NCBI GenBank assembly: GCA_964606415.1
Contig: CAZSGN010000153.1
Coordinates: 1-6,849 of the forward strand
DNA from: CAZSGN01 sp964606415
Lineage (GTDB): Bacteria; Bacteroidota; Bacteroidia; Bacteroidales; JBBRXJ01
Reading direction: 5' to 3'
DNA length: 6,849 nucleotides
This document shows positions 1 through 6,849 of the stretch, piece by piece (the stretch's first letter is position 1; each line of letters begins with the position of its first letter). Under the pieces are notes generated by a model. The model worked only from the letters and a program-made list of their open reading frames with translations, searched no databases and had not been told where the DNA came from. A program made the position numbers and the translations under genes.

Positions 1-187
1 TCCCGACTGTGTTGCTTGCTTGTGCCACCCGCAAAACTGTTTTCTTGACTTGTAACAAAAAATCCCTGAATGCCGGAATGTCGCTTTAAAAATATCATCA
101 TTGAATAAATTATTTTAATATAATATTCTATAAACTTCTAATCTTTCAAAGTAAAACTAAATTTTATTTTGAAAAACTTGATTCAAC

Positions 188-209
188 TATAGGCTTTAAG
201 GCGCCTATA
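188..209 (-). terminator. Possible weak terminator hairpin
   Basis: TATAGGC (188-194) and GCCTATA (203-209) form a perfect 7-bp stem with an 8-base loop. Read on the minus strand, the operon's direction, the stem is followed by GTTGAATCAAG and then five T. This resembles a weak intrinsic terminator with a displaced T-run. The distance from the last stop codon (over 220 bases) makes the assignment tentative. Confidence 0.3.
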
Positions 210-219
210 AACTTGTTCA

Positions 220-245
220 TTTCTTGTCCTTCTCCTGACAAGAAA
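220..245. repeat. Perfect 9-bp inverted repeat, 8-base loop
   Basis: TTTCTTGTC (220-228) and GACAAGAAA (237-245) are exact reverse complements separated by CTTCTCCT. Neither strand has a T-run directly after the stem: the nearest on the plus strand is eight T at 267-274, 22 bases on. It is therefore not a textbook intrinsic terminator. It may stabilise the 3' end of the operon transcript or be a protein-binding site. Confidence 0.5.
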
Positions 246-307
246 CAAACCAAAAATTCCCGATTATTTTTTTTGGCATTAAAAAAAATGCTACAAAACA
301 GATATCG

Positions 308-348
308 GGGCGTGAATTATGGCTTCCACGCAAGCCATGGCTACGCCC
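308..348. repeat. Nested inverted repeat with competing pairings
   Basis: The outer arms GGGCGT (308-313) and ACGCCC (343-348) pair perfectly. Inside them ATGGCTT (319-325) pairs with AAGCCAT (332-338) around a six-base loop. Competing pairings exist: AGCCATGGCT (333-342) is a perfect 10-base palindrome, GCGTG (310-314) also pairs with CACGC (327-331), and GTGAATT (312-318) also pairs with AATTCAC (360-366). On the operon's strand the element lies about 90 bases after the last stop codon and is followed about 15 bases later by a run of eight T, so it could end transcription. It could equally be a dispersed REP-like element. The pairing is seen directly; the role is inferred. Confidence 0.6.
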
Positions 349-436
349 TTTCCTTCCCAAATTCACTGGCCACACACAAACAAAATTAAAATTAATAAAA
401 AACTTCTGTCTTAATTGCTCTATTGCGAAACTTGAG

Positions 437-1435
437 TCATTCAATATAATAGCTTTGAATAGTAGCAGCAAGAATAGCGTTTGTCCTGGCAGCACTAATG
501 GCGTCAGAGGGACTCTGCCCTTTTCCTGTTAATGCTTTAACCACCGATTCGATCATTGGTTGCTGAATATGATCAGGCCGATCAAAAATAAATTCTTCTG
601 TGCCATTATTATTTCGCAAGATCACAGGATGATGATCAAAACAAGAAAAGGATAACGTTCCCTGATCTCCCACGATCTCAAAACGATCTAAAGCAGAAGC
701 CTCGTTTGCGGTAAAAGTCCATGACCCTGTCCCCGAGATGCCGTTTTCAAGCTCAAAAACAGCACTAATAGTGTCTTCAGCCGGATACATGCCCGCATGA
801 TTACTGGCCAGGCCGGTTACTTGAACAAAAGGAGCAACGAGGTATTCAACAAGATCCAGTTGATGGGGCGCCATATCAAAAAAATATCCCCCACCAGCTA
901 TTTCTGGTTTAACACGCCATGGTAGATTATCTGCATCAAAGTCAACAGCCCTTGGAGGTGTGACCAATTGAATATTAAACAACCTTACTTGTCCAATGGC
1001 TCCATTACTAATCAGTTCCTTTATTTTCAAAAACTCAGGAAGCATGCGACGGTAATAAGCCACAAAAAGAGGCACATTATTTTCTTCAGCGGCCTTTAAC
1101 ATATCTTCGCACTGGCGATCATTCAGCGCCATTGGTTTTTCGACATATACAGGCTTTCCTGCTTTCAAAGCTTTTACTGCATAATCGGCATGAGTATCCG
1201 GCGGAGTAGCCACATATATCGCGTTTACTGCAGGATTTTCGATAAGCTCCTGTGCATTATCTGTATAATGCTCAATCTGATGACGGGCGGCATAATCATT
1301 TGCTTTCGCTACATCTCTCCGCATCACTGAAACAATTTGCGAATCAGCAATTTTGTTAAATGCAGGGCCGCTTTTCTTTTCCGTAACATCACCGCAACCA
1401 ATCATTCCCCATTTCACATGATCAAGTAATTTCAT
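437..1435 (-). CDS. Gfo/Idh/MocA family NAD(P)-dependent sugar oxidoreductase
   Basis: Complete 332-residue cytoplasmic protein with no signal peptide. The N-terminal Rossmann fold (about residues 6-125) carries the dinucleotide-binding motif GMIGCG at 10-15 directly after the first strand, which fixes Met1 as the start. The family signature EKP is at 99-101, with Lys100 the expected catalytic lysine. The C-terminal alpha/beta domain (about 130-330) has the pattern GGG-x3-D-x3-H at 181-191. Asp187 and His191 match the Asp/His pair that works with the EKP lysine in inositol dehydrogenase-type members. Length is normal for the family and no key residue is missing. It is the last gene of the operon, starting 10 bases after the GH2 stop, with no Shine-Dalgarno-like sequence in the AT-rich spacer; it ends with TGA. 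Family members oxidise or reduce sugars, inositols and sugar derivatives, and some act at C3 of glycosides. The family call is firm; the substrate and the choice of NAD or NADP are unknown. Confidence 0.95.
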   Translation of the reverse strand: MKLLDHVKWGMIGCGDVTEKKSGPAFNKIADSQIVSVMRRDVAKANDYAARHQIEHYTDNAQELIENPAVNAIYVATPPDTHADYAVKALKAGKPVYVEKPMALNDRQCEDMLKAAEENNVPLFVAYYRRMLPEFLKIKELISNGAIGQVRLFNIQLVTPPRAVDFDADNLPWRVKPEIAGGGYFFDMAPHQLDLVEYLVAPFVQVTGLASNHAGMYPAEDTISAVFELENGISGTGSWTFTANEASALDRFEIVGDQGTLSFSCFDHHPVILRNNNGTEEFIFDRPDHIQQPMIESVVKALTGKGQSPSDAISAARTNAILAATIQSYYIE

Positions 1436-1445
1436 AAAATCGCTA

Positions 1446-4421
1446 TTATTTTAATTCGTACATCATATTTAAAACAAACTGAACAGCCGTTTCGTCATAC
1501 CTGACCCCATAAAGACCTACATCACCAAATCCATGAGCCAGCCGCCCATTAGTAAGTAACTGGGAAAAAAGAATAGCTCCTTTATTTTTGCCCAAATCAA
1601 TTTTAACCACAGGCGTACGGCTTAAATTTTTTCCAGCTTTCACTAAAGGAATAAGATCCCGGGCCTGTCCATCTTCAGCCATTTTATATCTTTTTGCCAG
1701 ATTTTTAACCTGAATTGGAGCATCAGGATTAACAGCTCCTTTTAATGCAGGAGCATCTTCTACAAGAAAATGAACTTTATTTCTAAGTTGCTTTTTAACG
1801 TGCTCATCTTCTTGCTGGTCTGAGAAAGCATAGAAACCCTGTAATTCATAGGCAAAATAAGGCCCCTTTTCAATCATTTTCCGCTCAGCGCCCTTTGCGA
1901 TCCACTTTTTTATAAAAGCCTTCTGACTTAGCCCCATTACTTCCATTTCTGCAGAAGGCACAATCAAACCCCCTCTATAACCATTCCATAACCAGGTATG
2001 ATCATCTTTCAAATTAAACCATAAAAAAGTACTGTCTGAAGCAGGGTGAATATGACTCTCAGGTTCGGCAACCTTGTAACTTTTAACCTGCAAGCCTTTA
2101 AATAAGGAATGGATTACTACCTCCCGGTCATCAACCTGATCGGCACCCTGTAGATTACCCAAATCACCTTCTTTATCAGGATATCCTTTTCCCAGGTATT
2201 GTTTACCCACATCAAGAAATAAAATATCCTGTCCACGGTCAATGCATTGCTCAATTAGATCAATAAAATCAGTATCTTCCTGTACTATTCTATCCCATGA
2301 TTGCTGACCCAGAAGAATCATATCAGCAGTCGTATCATTTAAATAAGTCGCAACAAGGCGGTTTTGTTTTAAAAAATGATATAATTCCGATTCGTCTTCG
2401 GGCACGGCAAAAGTATACTCTATTAAATTACCCGGGACACGGGCTTCAGTAACATGAATATCCCACCATGATTCAACATCTTTCTTGACTCCTTCAGGCG
2501 TTCTGAATAATTGAACTTCGAACCGGAAATCCCCTGTTCTGTTGGGTGTTTTCACATATATTTTACGGATTTTATTTTCATAAGGCTTCATAACAGCCTT
2601 AATTGTATCTTTATAAATCACTTCATTACCTTCTTTAATAAAAAAGAAAGCTGTTAAGGTGTCCTCATGGCCAAATTCATTGAAAAAATGAATAGGTAAC
2701 CGGACCTGTTGGTTTTTTGTAAAGTTACGGTTCCATAATTCAAGGCTGACCGACTGTGGAGACCACGCAGCTGTTAATGCATCCCACACAGGCTTAGGTT
2801 TACCTTGTTGAATATCCCCTTCAAACCAATGATTTCCATCTTCCCAACTACCAAGGATACAGAAAGGGGAGAAACCAGCAGCGCCAATACGTCTCCAGTA
2901 TTCAGCAATTTTAGCATTCGCGATGGTATGATGATATTTACGTTCTTCCCTTGTATGATTTGGCCCCAGAAATCTCAAAAAACTCTCTTTTAAAGCAGGA
3001 TAACCTCCAGGATCATAATTACCGTCAAGATAATTCCCACCAAATTCATCAACCATAATGGCTTTGGGAAATTGTTTGTAGCTATCATAGTAAAGACCAA
3101 CATTTTCAAAAAGGCTCCACCAATATTTATGAACATGCATCACATCGCGCTCCTCCATCACCAAAGGCGGATAATCTTTTAATATATGATCCAGGGCCGC
3201 CCATGCCGTTTCGAGTTCATCCGAATGCGTTTCGTTATATGGATGGATAATAGCCACCGAGGGATGCCGCATGGCAAGATCAATCCAGTCTGACCATTGT
3301 TTGATCAAACTTTCTTTGGTTGCCGGTAAGCCATGGAAAAAACTCCATTCGTACTGTACCATTAAACCATGCTGGTCACATAAATCAAGAAACCGCTCCG
3401 GAGGATTGCCCAGATGAAACCGCAGCGTATTAGCCCCATGATCTTTAAGCCTGCGGATCACATTTTTTCTAAACCAGGCCGTATCCCATGATAAATGATG
3501 CTGAGGTTCATCACGCACCCAGCGGTGCCAAACAACAGAACCCGCACGTAAAGTAACGGGGTTATTATTCCATAGAAAATGATGGCGGTCTTTGGTTAAG
3601 CTAAAAGACTTCAATCCATATGGAAACGACTTTTGGTCTACCACCTTTCCATTGATTTTCAAAAGAATATTCAGTTCATAAAGAACAGGATGCTCGCTGG
3701 ACCATAATTCGCAATTGCTGTCATATTCAAGTGTTACAGCACCTTTGTTTTCGCCTGATAATTTTGTATGAGCAGTACCACGACTCTTCTCTTTTTGATC
3801 TTTTAAAGTTACCTCAATAGTATATTCATCTGGTATTTGTCCCGGCCATTCTGTTAAAAAATCTACCTGCAAAGTTCCCGAATCAATATTAGTATGCGGG
3901 ATATATCTTTTTAATCTTCCATCACCATGAATCAATAAGACAACATCATCCCATAAGAAGGATGATATATTTGACCGCCAATGGTCAGCCGGGGGAATAT
4001 AAGAAGCATCATCCGTGGAAAGATTTTTAAGCGATTGCAAGGCAATTTCCAGGGTAACTTTTTGTCCCGGGGCCACACTATTGTGATCCAGCACATGATA
4101 AGTAGGCGCCATTCCACCTTCTGCTGAGGACACTTTTACCCCATCTACATAAACCTCCGGGGCAAACCGGGCGCCTTTTAAGAGTAATGTTGCCCTACTC
4201 CATTGGCCCTGTGGAAGCGTAAGCTCTTTTTTATACCAGCGTACCCCCTCTTCCATTGTTTCCGGGTCAGAGGCCAGACCAGGAACTTCTACGTGCTTGT
4301 CGTACTGTCTATTAATCCCTGTCAGCCATTGACCATTTAACAAGATCTTTTCAGGTTGTGAAAAAAGGGTCTGAACGGCAATGAAGAAGAAAAAGGCATA
4401 AAAAAGAGATAGTAATTTCAT
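1446..4421 (-). CDS. Secreted GH2-type glycoside hydrolase with C-terminal GATase-like domain
   Basis: Complete 991-residue protein. Residues 1-22 form a signal peptide (Lys2, then a long Leu/Phe/Ala-rich core, with cleavage likely near Ser21-Gln22). There is no lipobox cysteine, so a periplasmic or secreted soluble enzyme is expected. Domains in order: GH2 jelly-roll sugar-binding domain (about 25-165, ending in the LWDDVVLL stretch), Ig-like beta-sandwich (about 170-275), TIM barrel (about 285-550), a beta-sandwich linker (about 555-660), then a class I glutamine-amidotransferase-like fold (about 665-985). In the barrel, NE at 396-397 (PYNE) gives the acid/base Glu397, and DEFGG at 458-462 gives the nucleophile Glu459. 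The NTLRFHLGNPPERFLDLCD segment (331-349) is the usual GH2 barrel motif. The start is chosen because the signal peptide begins exactly there, 12 bases after the GH65 stop. GH2 enzymes are retaining hydrolases, usually of beta-galactosides, beta-mannosides or beta-glucuronides; I cannot choose between them. No T9SS sorting domain is evident at the C-terminus. Confidence 0.92.
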   Translation of the reverse strand: MKLLSLFYAFFFFIAVQTLFSQPEKILLNGQWLTGINRQYDKHVEVPGLASDPETMEEGVRWYKKELTLPQGQWSRATLLLKGARFAPEVYVDGVKVSSAEGGMAPTYHVLDHNSVAPGQKVTLEIALQSLKNLSTDDASYIPPADHWRSNISSFLWDDVVLLIHGDGRLKRYIPHTNIDSGTLQVDFLTEWPGQIPDEYTIEVTLKDQKEKSRGTAHTKLSGENKGAVTLEYDSNCELWSSEHPVLYELNILLKINGKVVDQKSFPYGLKSFSLTKDRHHFLWNNNPVTLRAGSVVWHRWVRDEPQHHLSWDTAWFRKNVIRRLKDHGANTLRFHLGNPPERFLDLCDQHGLMVQYEWSFFHGLPATKESLIKQWSDWIDLAMRHPSVAIIHPYNETHSDELETAWAALDHILKDYPPLVMEERDVMHVHKYWWSLFENVGLYYDSYKQFPKAIMVDEFGGNYLDGNYDPGGYPALKESFLRFLGPNHTREERKYHHTIANAKIAEYWRRIGAAGFSPFCILGSWEDGNHWFEGDIQQGKPKPVWDALTAAWSPQSVSLELWNRNFTKNQQVRLPIHFFNEFGHEDTLTAFFFIKEGNEVIYKDTIKAVMKPYENKIRKIYVKTPNRTGDFRFEVQLFRTPEGVKKDVESWWDIHVTEARVPGNLIEYTFAVPEDESELYHFLKQNRLVATYLNDTTADMILLGQQSWDRIVQEDTDFIDLIEQCIDRGQDILFLDVGKQYLGKGYPDKEGDLGNLQGADQVDDREVVIHSLFKGLQVKSYKVAEPESHIHPASDSTFLWFNLKDDHTWLWNGYRGGLIVPSAEMEVMGLSQKAFIKKWIAKGAERKMIEKGPYFAYELQGFYAFSDQQEDEHVKKQLRNKVHFLVEDAPALKGAVNPDAPIQVKNLAKRYKMAEDGQARDLIPLVKAGKNLSRTPVVKIDLGKNKGAILFSQLLTNGRLAHGFGDVGLYGVRYDETAVQFVLNMMYELK

Positions 4422-4433
4422 GTGAGACTTCGG

Positions 4434-6849
4434 TTAATAATTAATCAGAATACGTCCTTCTTCATTCATTTTGTATTCTTTTTCCTGGCATACAAAAGTC
4501 ATTGACTTACCTTTTATACTTTCAATCAATATCTTTTGATGATCAATGGTATAACGATATATTTCGTTTCTGTAAGTTATATTAAAAGACAGTTGTTTCC
4601 AGTGAGCAGGTAGATTAGGCATGATTTTGATTTTCTCACCTACTTCAATGCCTGCAAAACTATTATAAATGATTTCCAATGTGCCAGCCATAACGCCACA
4701 ATGAATGCCTTCAGGAGTAGTCCCTCCCTGTACATCATCTACATCACTTCTCAATGCTTTAACAAACCAGTCCCACATGACCTTTTTATTAACATCCAGG
4801 TATTTTAAAATATAAGCATGAACAATATAACTAAGCGTTGAACCATGGCTTGTTCTTTTAATATAATAATCATAATTTTTACGCAAAAAGACTGCCGGAT
4901 CTTTTATTTGATTTCCCAGGGTATTTAATATTTGCACGACTTCCTCCGGTGGTATCAAAAAGAAAGGCATCAGGGCATCTGCCTGTTTGGACACTTTATA
5001 ATGGTCAGGGCTATCTCCTTCCGACTTTAATATGCGGTCCATCCTATGGTAATCGGGATATTTATATTCATAATACTCCCAGTTAAGCTCATCCAGATTA
5101 AAATAACCATCATACTGGGAAAGAATGTCATAATCTGAAATCTGTACATATAAATTCCTGGCTATATCCATCCAGTGATTAAGTTCCTTGTTTTCATTAA
5201 AGCCGGTTTTTTGTTTAACATGCGTACCAATCTCAGGCAATACATCCTTAACCTTATTTAAAAACCAACTAACCATAATGTTGGTATATGCATTATCATT
5301 GACACCACCCTCTTCGTCGCTGGCACCCGGATATTTTTCATGAAATTCATCAGGTCCCATCACCCCATTGATGTGATATTTACCGGTAGTCTCATCCTTT
5401 TCTGCGATTGAAGCCCAGAATCGTGCAATTTCAATGAGCATTTCCCCACCATATTTTGAGAGAAAATCTTTATCCTGGGTATAATCATAATAACAAAGGA
5501 CATTATAAGCCACTGCTATTGACACATGCCTTTGTCTCCGGCTAAGGTCCGGCCCCCATGTATCAGAAACAGGATTATAATGAATCTCTTGTGTTTCCTC
5601 TTCACCAGTATCTGCGGTTTGCCAGGGATACATGGCGCCCTGGAAACCATTATTTTTGGCATATTTACGGGCATCATCAAGGCGTCTATAGCGGTACATC
5701 AATAATGATTTAGCAACATCCGGAAAATGTTTAAAATAAAATGGCAGGATATAAAGTTCATCCCAAAAGATATGTCCCCGGTAAGCTTCTCCATGCAAAC
5801 CTCTTGCAGGCATGCCAGCATCAATTTTCAGGTTATTAGGTGAAGCGGTACAGAGCAGATGATAAATATGCAGGCGGGTGATCTTTTGCGAATAGCGATC
5901 CCCATCTATCCGGATATCCACTTTTTGCCATATTTTCTCCCATGCTTTCGCTGATCTTTCTTTGATATCAGGATAATGAAGTTTCACATCCAACGCATGA
6001 CGGGCTTCTTCTTCTACGTTACTAACATCCAAATCCTTTGATGTATAAATAGACACCAATTTCTCCAATTCATAAGCAATATCTTGTGTTGCATTGAAAG
6101 TGATGGTTTCAGCAACCCACTCATCTTTTTCTTCAATTTCCCGTTTTGCATCAAAACGAACCCTGTTGCTTGCATGCACATATATATCAATATTTGATTG
6201 ATTGGTTCGTGCCTGAAGGTATAATTGTCCATCGTTTGTTCCCTTATCTACAATATCAAGATGTTTCCCGTTCAGTTTCCTGTACCGTGGCACACCATAA
6301 TTAATCACAGACCCGTCGATAAAAGAGCGAAGTTGAATTTCCCCACTAAAATTAAGTGGCATAATTTTGAAGGAGATGCCGGCAATATGAGGCTCGGCCA
6401 TATCCATAAGTCTTTCACTGGTAATCCTGAATTGTTTACCCTGTTTATCTTCAATAATCATCCACCTGGATACAATACCTTTTTTAACATCCAGGTTATG
6501 CCTGTAATCCATTATATGACAATCTTTTAAAGCAACAAAATCAGCATCGTTCGTGGTTTTAAATTGAATTAAGGTCCAGTTGGGGATATTAACAAAATCG
6601 TTATTGTAGATATCCCGGTCATGCACACGCGTCGGTATCTTATTAAATAAACCAGCGATGTAGGTTCCGGGATAAAAAACGTCATCTTCGGCCACAACAC
6701 TTTCAAAAGCCCCCCGATTACCCGCATAACCATTACCGACAGTTGTTAAAGCCTCACGAAGAGTTTCATCCATGGGGTCAAAATAATTATACGAAAGATT
6801 CCATGAATCATGTTCAATGCCTTCTTTAAACCATAAATCAATATCATTA
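4434..6849 (-). CDS. GH65-family glycoside phosphorylase or hydrolase, 5' end cut by window
   Basis: Positions below count from the internal Met at 6773-6771. That Met is not the true start: the frame runs 25 more codons to the window edge without a stop, and these encode the conserved GH65 beginning (DLWFKEGIEHDSWNLSYNYF, then DP before the Met). The domains are an N-terminal beta-sandwich (to about 255), a helical linker, an (alpha/alpha)6 barrel (about 300-665) and a small C-terminal beta domain (about 705-760). Visible motifs are GHIFWDEL (333-340), GPDEFHE (473-479) with the predicted general acid Glu476, KQAD (596-599) in the sugar-binding site, and HGSTLS (643-648) where phosphorylases bind phosphate. 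GH65 enzymes invert at alpha-glucosidic bonds, for example maltose, trehalose, kojibiose or nigerose phosphorylases, and kojibiose or trehalose hydrolases. I cannot tell phosphorolysis from hydrolysis here. The location is unknown because the N-terminus is missing; a cytoplasmic protein is usual. It is the first visible gene of the operon and ends with TAA. Confidence 0.93.
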   Translation of the reverse strand, partial: NDIDLWFKEGIEHDSWNLSYNYFDPMDETLREALTTVGNGYAGNRGAFESVVAEDDVFYPGTYIAGLFNKIPTRVHDRDIYNNDFVNIPNWTLIQFKTTNDADFVALKDCHIMDYRHNLDVKKGIVSRWMIIEDKQGKQFRITSERLMDMAEPHIAGISFKIMPLNFSGEIQLRSFIDGSVINYGVPRYRKLNGKHLDIVDKGTNDGQLYLQARTNQSNIDIYVHASNRVRFDAKREIEEKDEWVAETITFNATQDIAYELEKLVSIYTSKDLDVSNVEEEARHALDVKLHYPDIKERSAKAWEKIWQKVDIRIDGDRYSQKITRLHIYHLLCTASPNNLKIDAGMPARGLHGEAYRGHIFWDELYILPFYFKHFPDVAKSLLMYRYRRLDDARKYAKNNGFQGAMYPWQTADTGEEETQEIHYNPVSDTWGPDLSRRQRHVSIAVAYNVLCYYDYTQDKDFLSKYGGEMLIEIARFWASIAEKDETTGKYHINGVMGPDEFHEKYPGASDEEGGVNDNAYTNIMVSWFLNKVKDVLPEIGTHVKQKTGFNENKELNHWMDIARNLYVQISDYDILSQYDGYFNLDELNWEYYEYKYPDYHRMDRILKSEGDSPDHYKVSKQADALMPFFLIPPEEVVQILNTLGNQIKDPAVFLRKNYDYYIKRTSHGSTLSYIVHAYILKYLDVNKKVMWDWFVKALRSDVDDVQGGTTPEGIHCGVMAGTLEIIYNSFAGIEVGEKIKIMPNLPAHWKQLSFNITYRNEIYRYTIDHQKILIESIKGKSMTFVCQEKEYKMNEEGRILINY

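Larger units (their letters stand above)
1..436. other. Non-coding region downstream of the operon
   Basis: I see no credible gene here. Bases 1-60 look less AT-rich than the rest. A plus-strand frame open from position 3 ends at TAA 87-89 and encodes only 28 residues with no recognisable motif, so it could be the tail of a rightward gene entering from the left, or chance. Bases 90-180 are extremely AT-rich, without a clear Bacteroidota promoter (TAnnTTTG). Bases 188-366 hold the three inverted repeats listed separately. Bases 367-436 are AT-rich trailer after the oxidoreductase stop codon. Short open frames across this stretch have low-complexity or repeat-derived sequence and are not called. 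Confidence 0.7.
437..6849 (-). other. Three-gene carbohydrate operon (GH65 - GH2 - oxidoreductase), open at its 5' end
   Basis: All three genes point the same way, with gaps of only 12 bases (4422-4433) and 10 bases (1436-1445), too short for separate promoters or terminators. Both spacers lack a purine-rich Shine-Dalgarno motif, as is normal in Bacteroidota. The promoter and any upstream genes (transporters, SusCD, regulator, beta-phosphoglucomutase) lie beyond position 6849. Co-transcription is an inference from spacing and shared theme. Confidence 0.85.

Noticed and set aside
90..180. Possible promoter in the AT-rich stretch
   Set aside because: The nearest match to the Bacteroidota -7 motif on the minus strand (TACTTTG) has the wrong spacing, and I found no suitable -33 partner; AT-richness alone is not evidence.
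217..495. A 92-residue minus-strand open frame overlapping the end of the oxidoreductase gene
   Set aside because: It begins inside the well-supported oxidoreductase gene in another frame, runs straight through the 308-348 inverted repeat, and has no recognisable domain. It is most likely a chance frame made partly of repeat sequence.
2805..2993. A 62-residue plus-strand open frame inside the GH2 gene
   Set aside because: It is antisense to the conserved end of the TIM barrel and shows no domain or initiation signal.
3932..4117. A 61-residue minus-strand open frame in another frame of the GH2 gene
   Set aside because: It overlaps the sugar-binding domain of the real gene and has low-complexity composition.
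1425..4421. The GH2 and oxidoreductase genes begin with the same 11 bases (ATGAAATTACT, both MKLL)
   Set aside because: The match ends after 11 bases and the upstream sequences differ. A short AT-rich start is expected in leaderless-like Bacteroidota translation, so this looks like coincidence rather than a duplicated element.
6225..6530. A 101-residue plus-strand open frame
   Set aside because: It lies entirely antisense within the GH65 coding region, whose protein sequence is clearly conserved; the plus-strand translation has no domain features.

Overview
The window reads as one leftward (minus-strand) operon for carbohydrate breakdown, most likely from a member of the Bacteroidota. Three things suggest this: an AT-rich genome, start codons without Shine-Dalgarno sequences, and a secreted multidomain GH2 enzyme beside a GH65 enzyme and a Gfo/Idh/MocA oxidoreductase. 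This layout is common in polysaccharide or oligosaccharide utilisation loci. The phylum is an inference; no marker gene is present.

Layout in transcription order (right to left). At the right edge is a GH65-family glycosidase/phosphorylase (6849-4434). Its reading frame stays open to the last base, so its true start lies outside the window. After a 12-base gap comes a 991-residue GH2-type glycoside hydrolase with an N-terminal signal peptide and a C-terminal glutamine-amidotransferase-like domain (4421-1446). After a further 10-base gap comes a complete 332-residue Gfo/Idh/MocA NAD(P)-dependent oxidoreductase (1435-437). The operon promoter is not in the window. The left 436 bases contain no convincing gene. 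They are AT-rich and hold three inverted repeats; the most complex (308-348) has several mutually exclusive pairings and may be a terminator or a dispersed repeat.

How the genes may work together (inference): the exported GH2 enzyme trims an external glycan or glycoside. The GH65 enzyme then cleaves an alpha-glucosyl oligosaccharide by hydrolysis or phosphorolysis, and the oxidoreductase oxidises or reduces a released sugar or sugar derivative. The substrate cannot be read from the sequence. All catalytic residues I could check in the three enzymes are intact, and I see no frameshift, insertion sequence, CRISPR array or RNA gene. Nothing here is clearly an undescribed system. The points most worth checking are the GH65 specificity, a possible keto-sugar role for the oxidoreductase, and the inverted-repeat element downstream of the operon.
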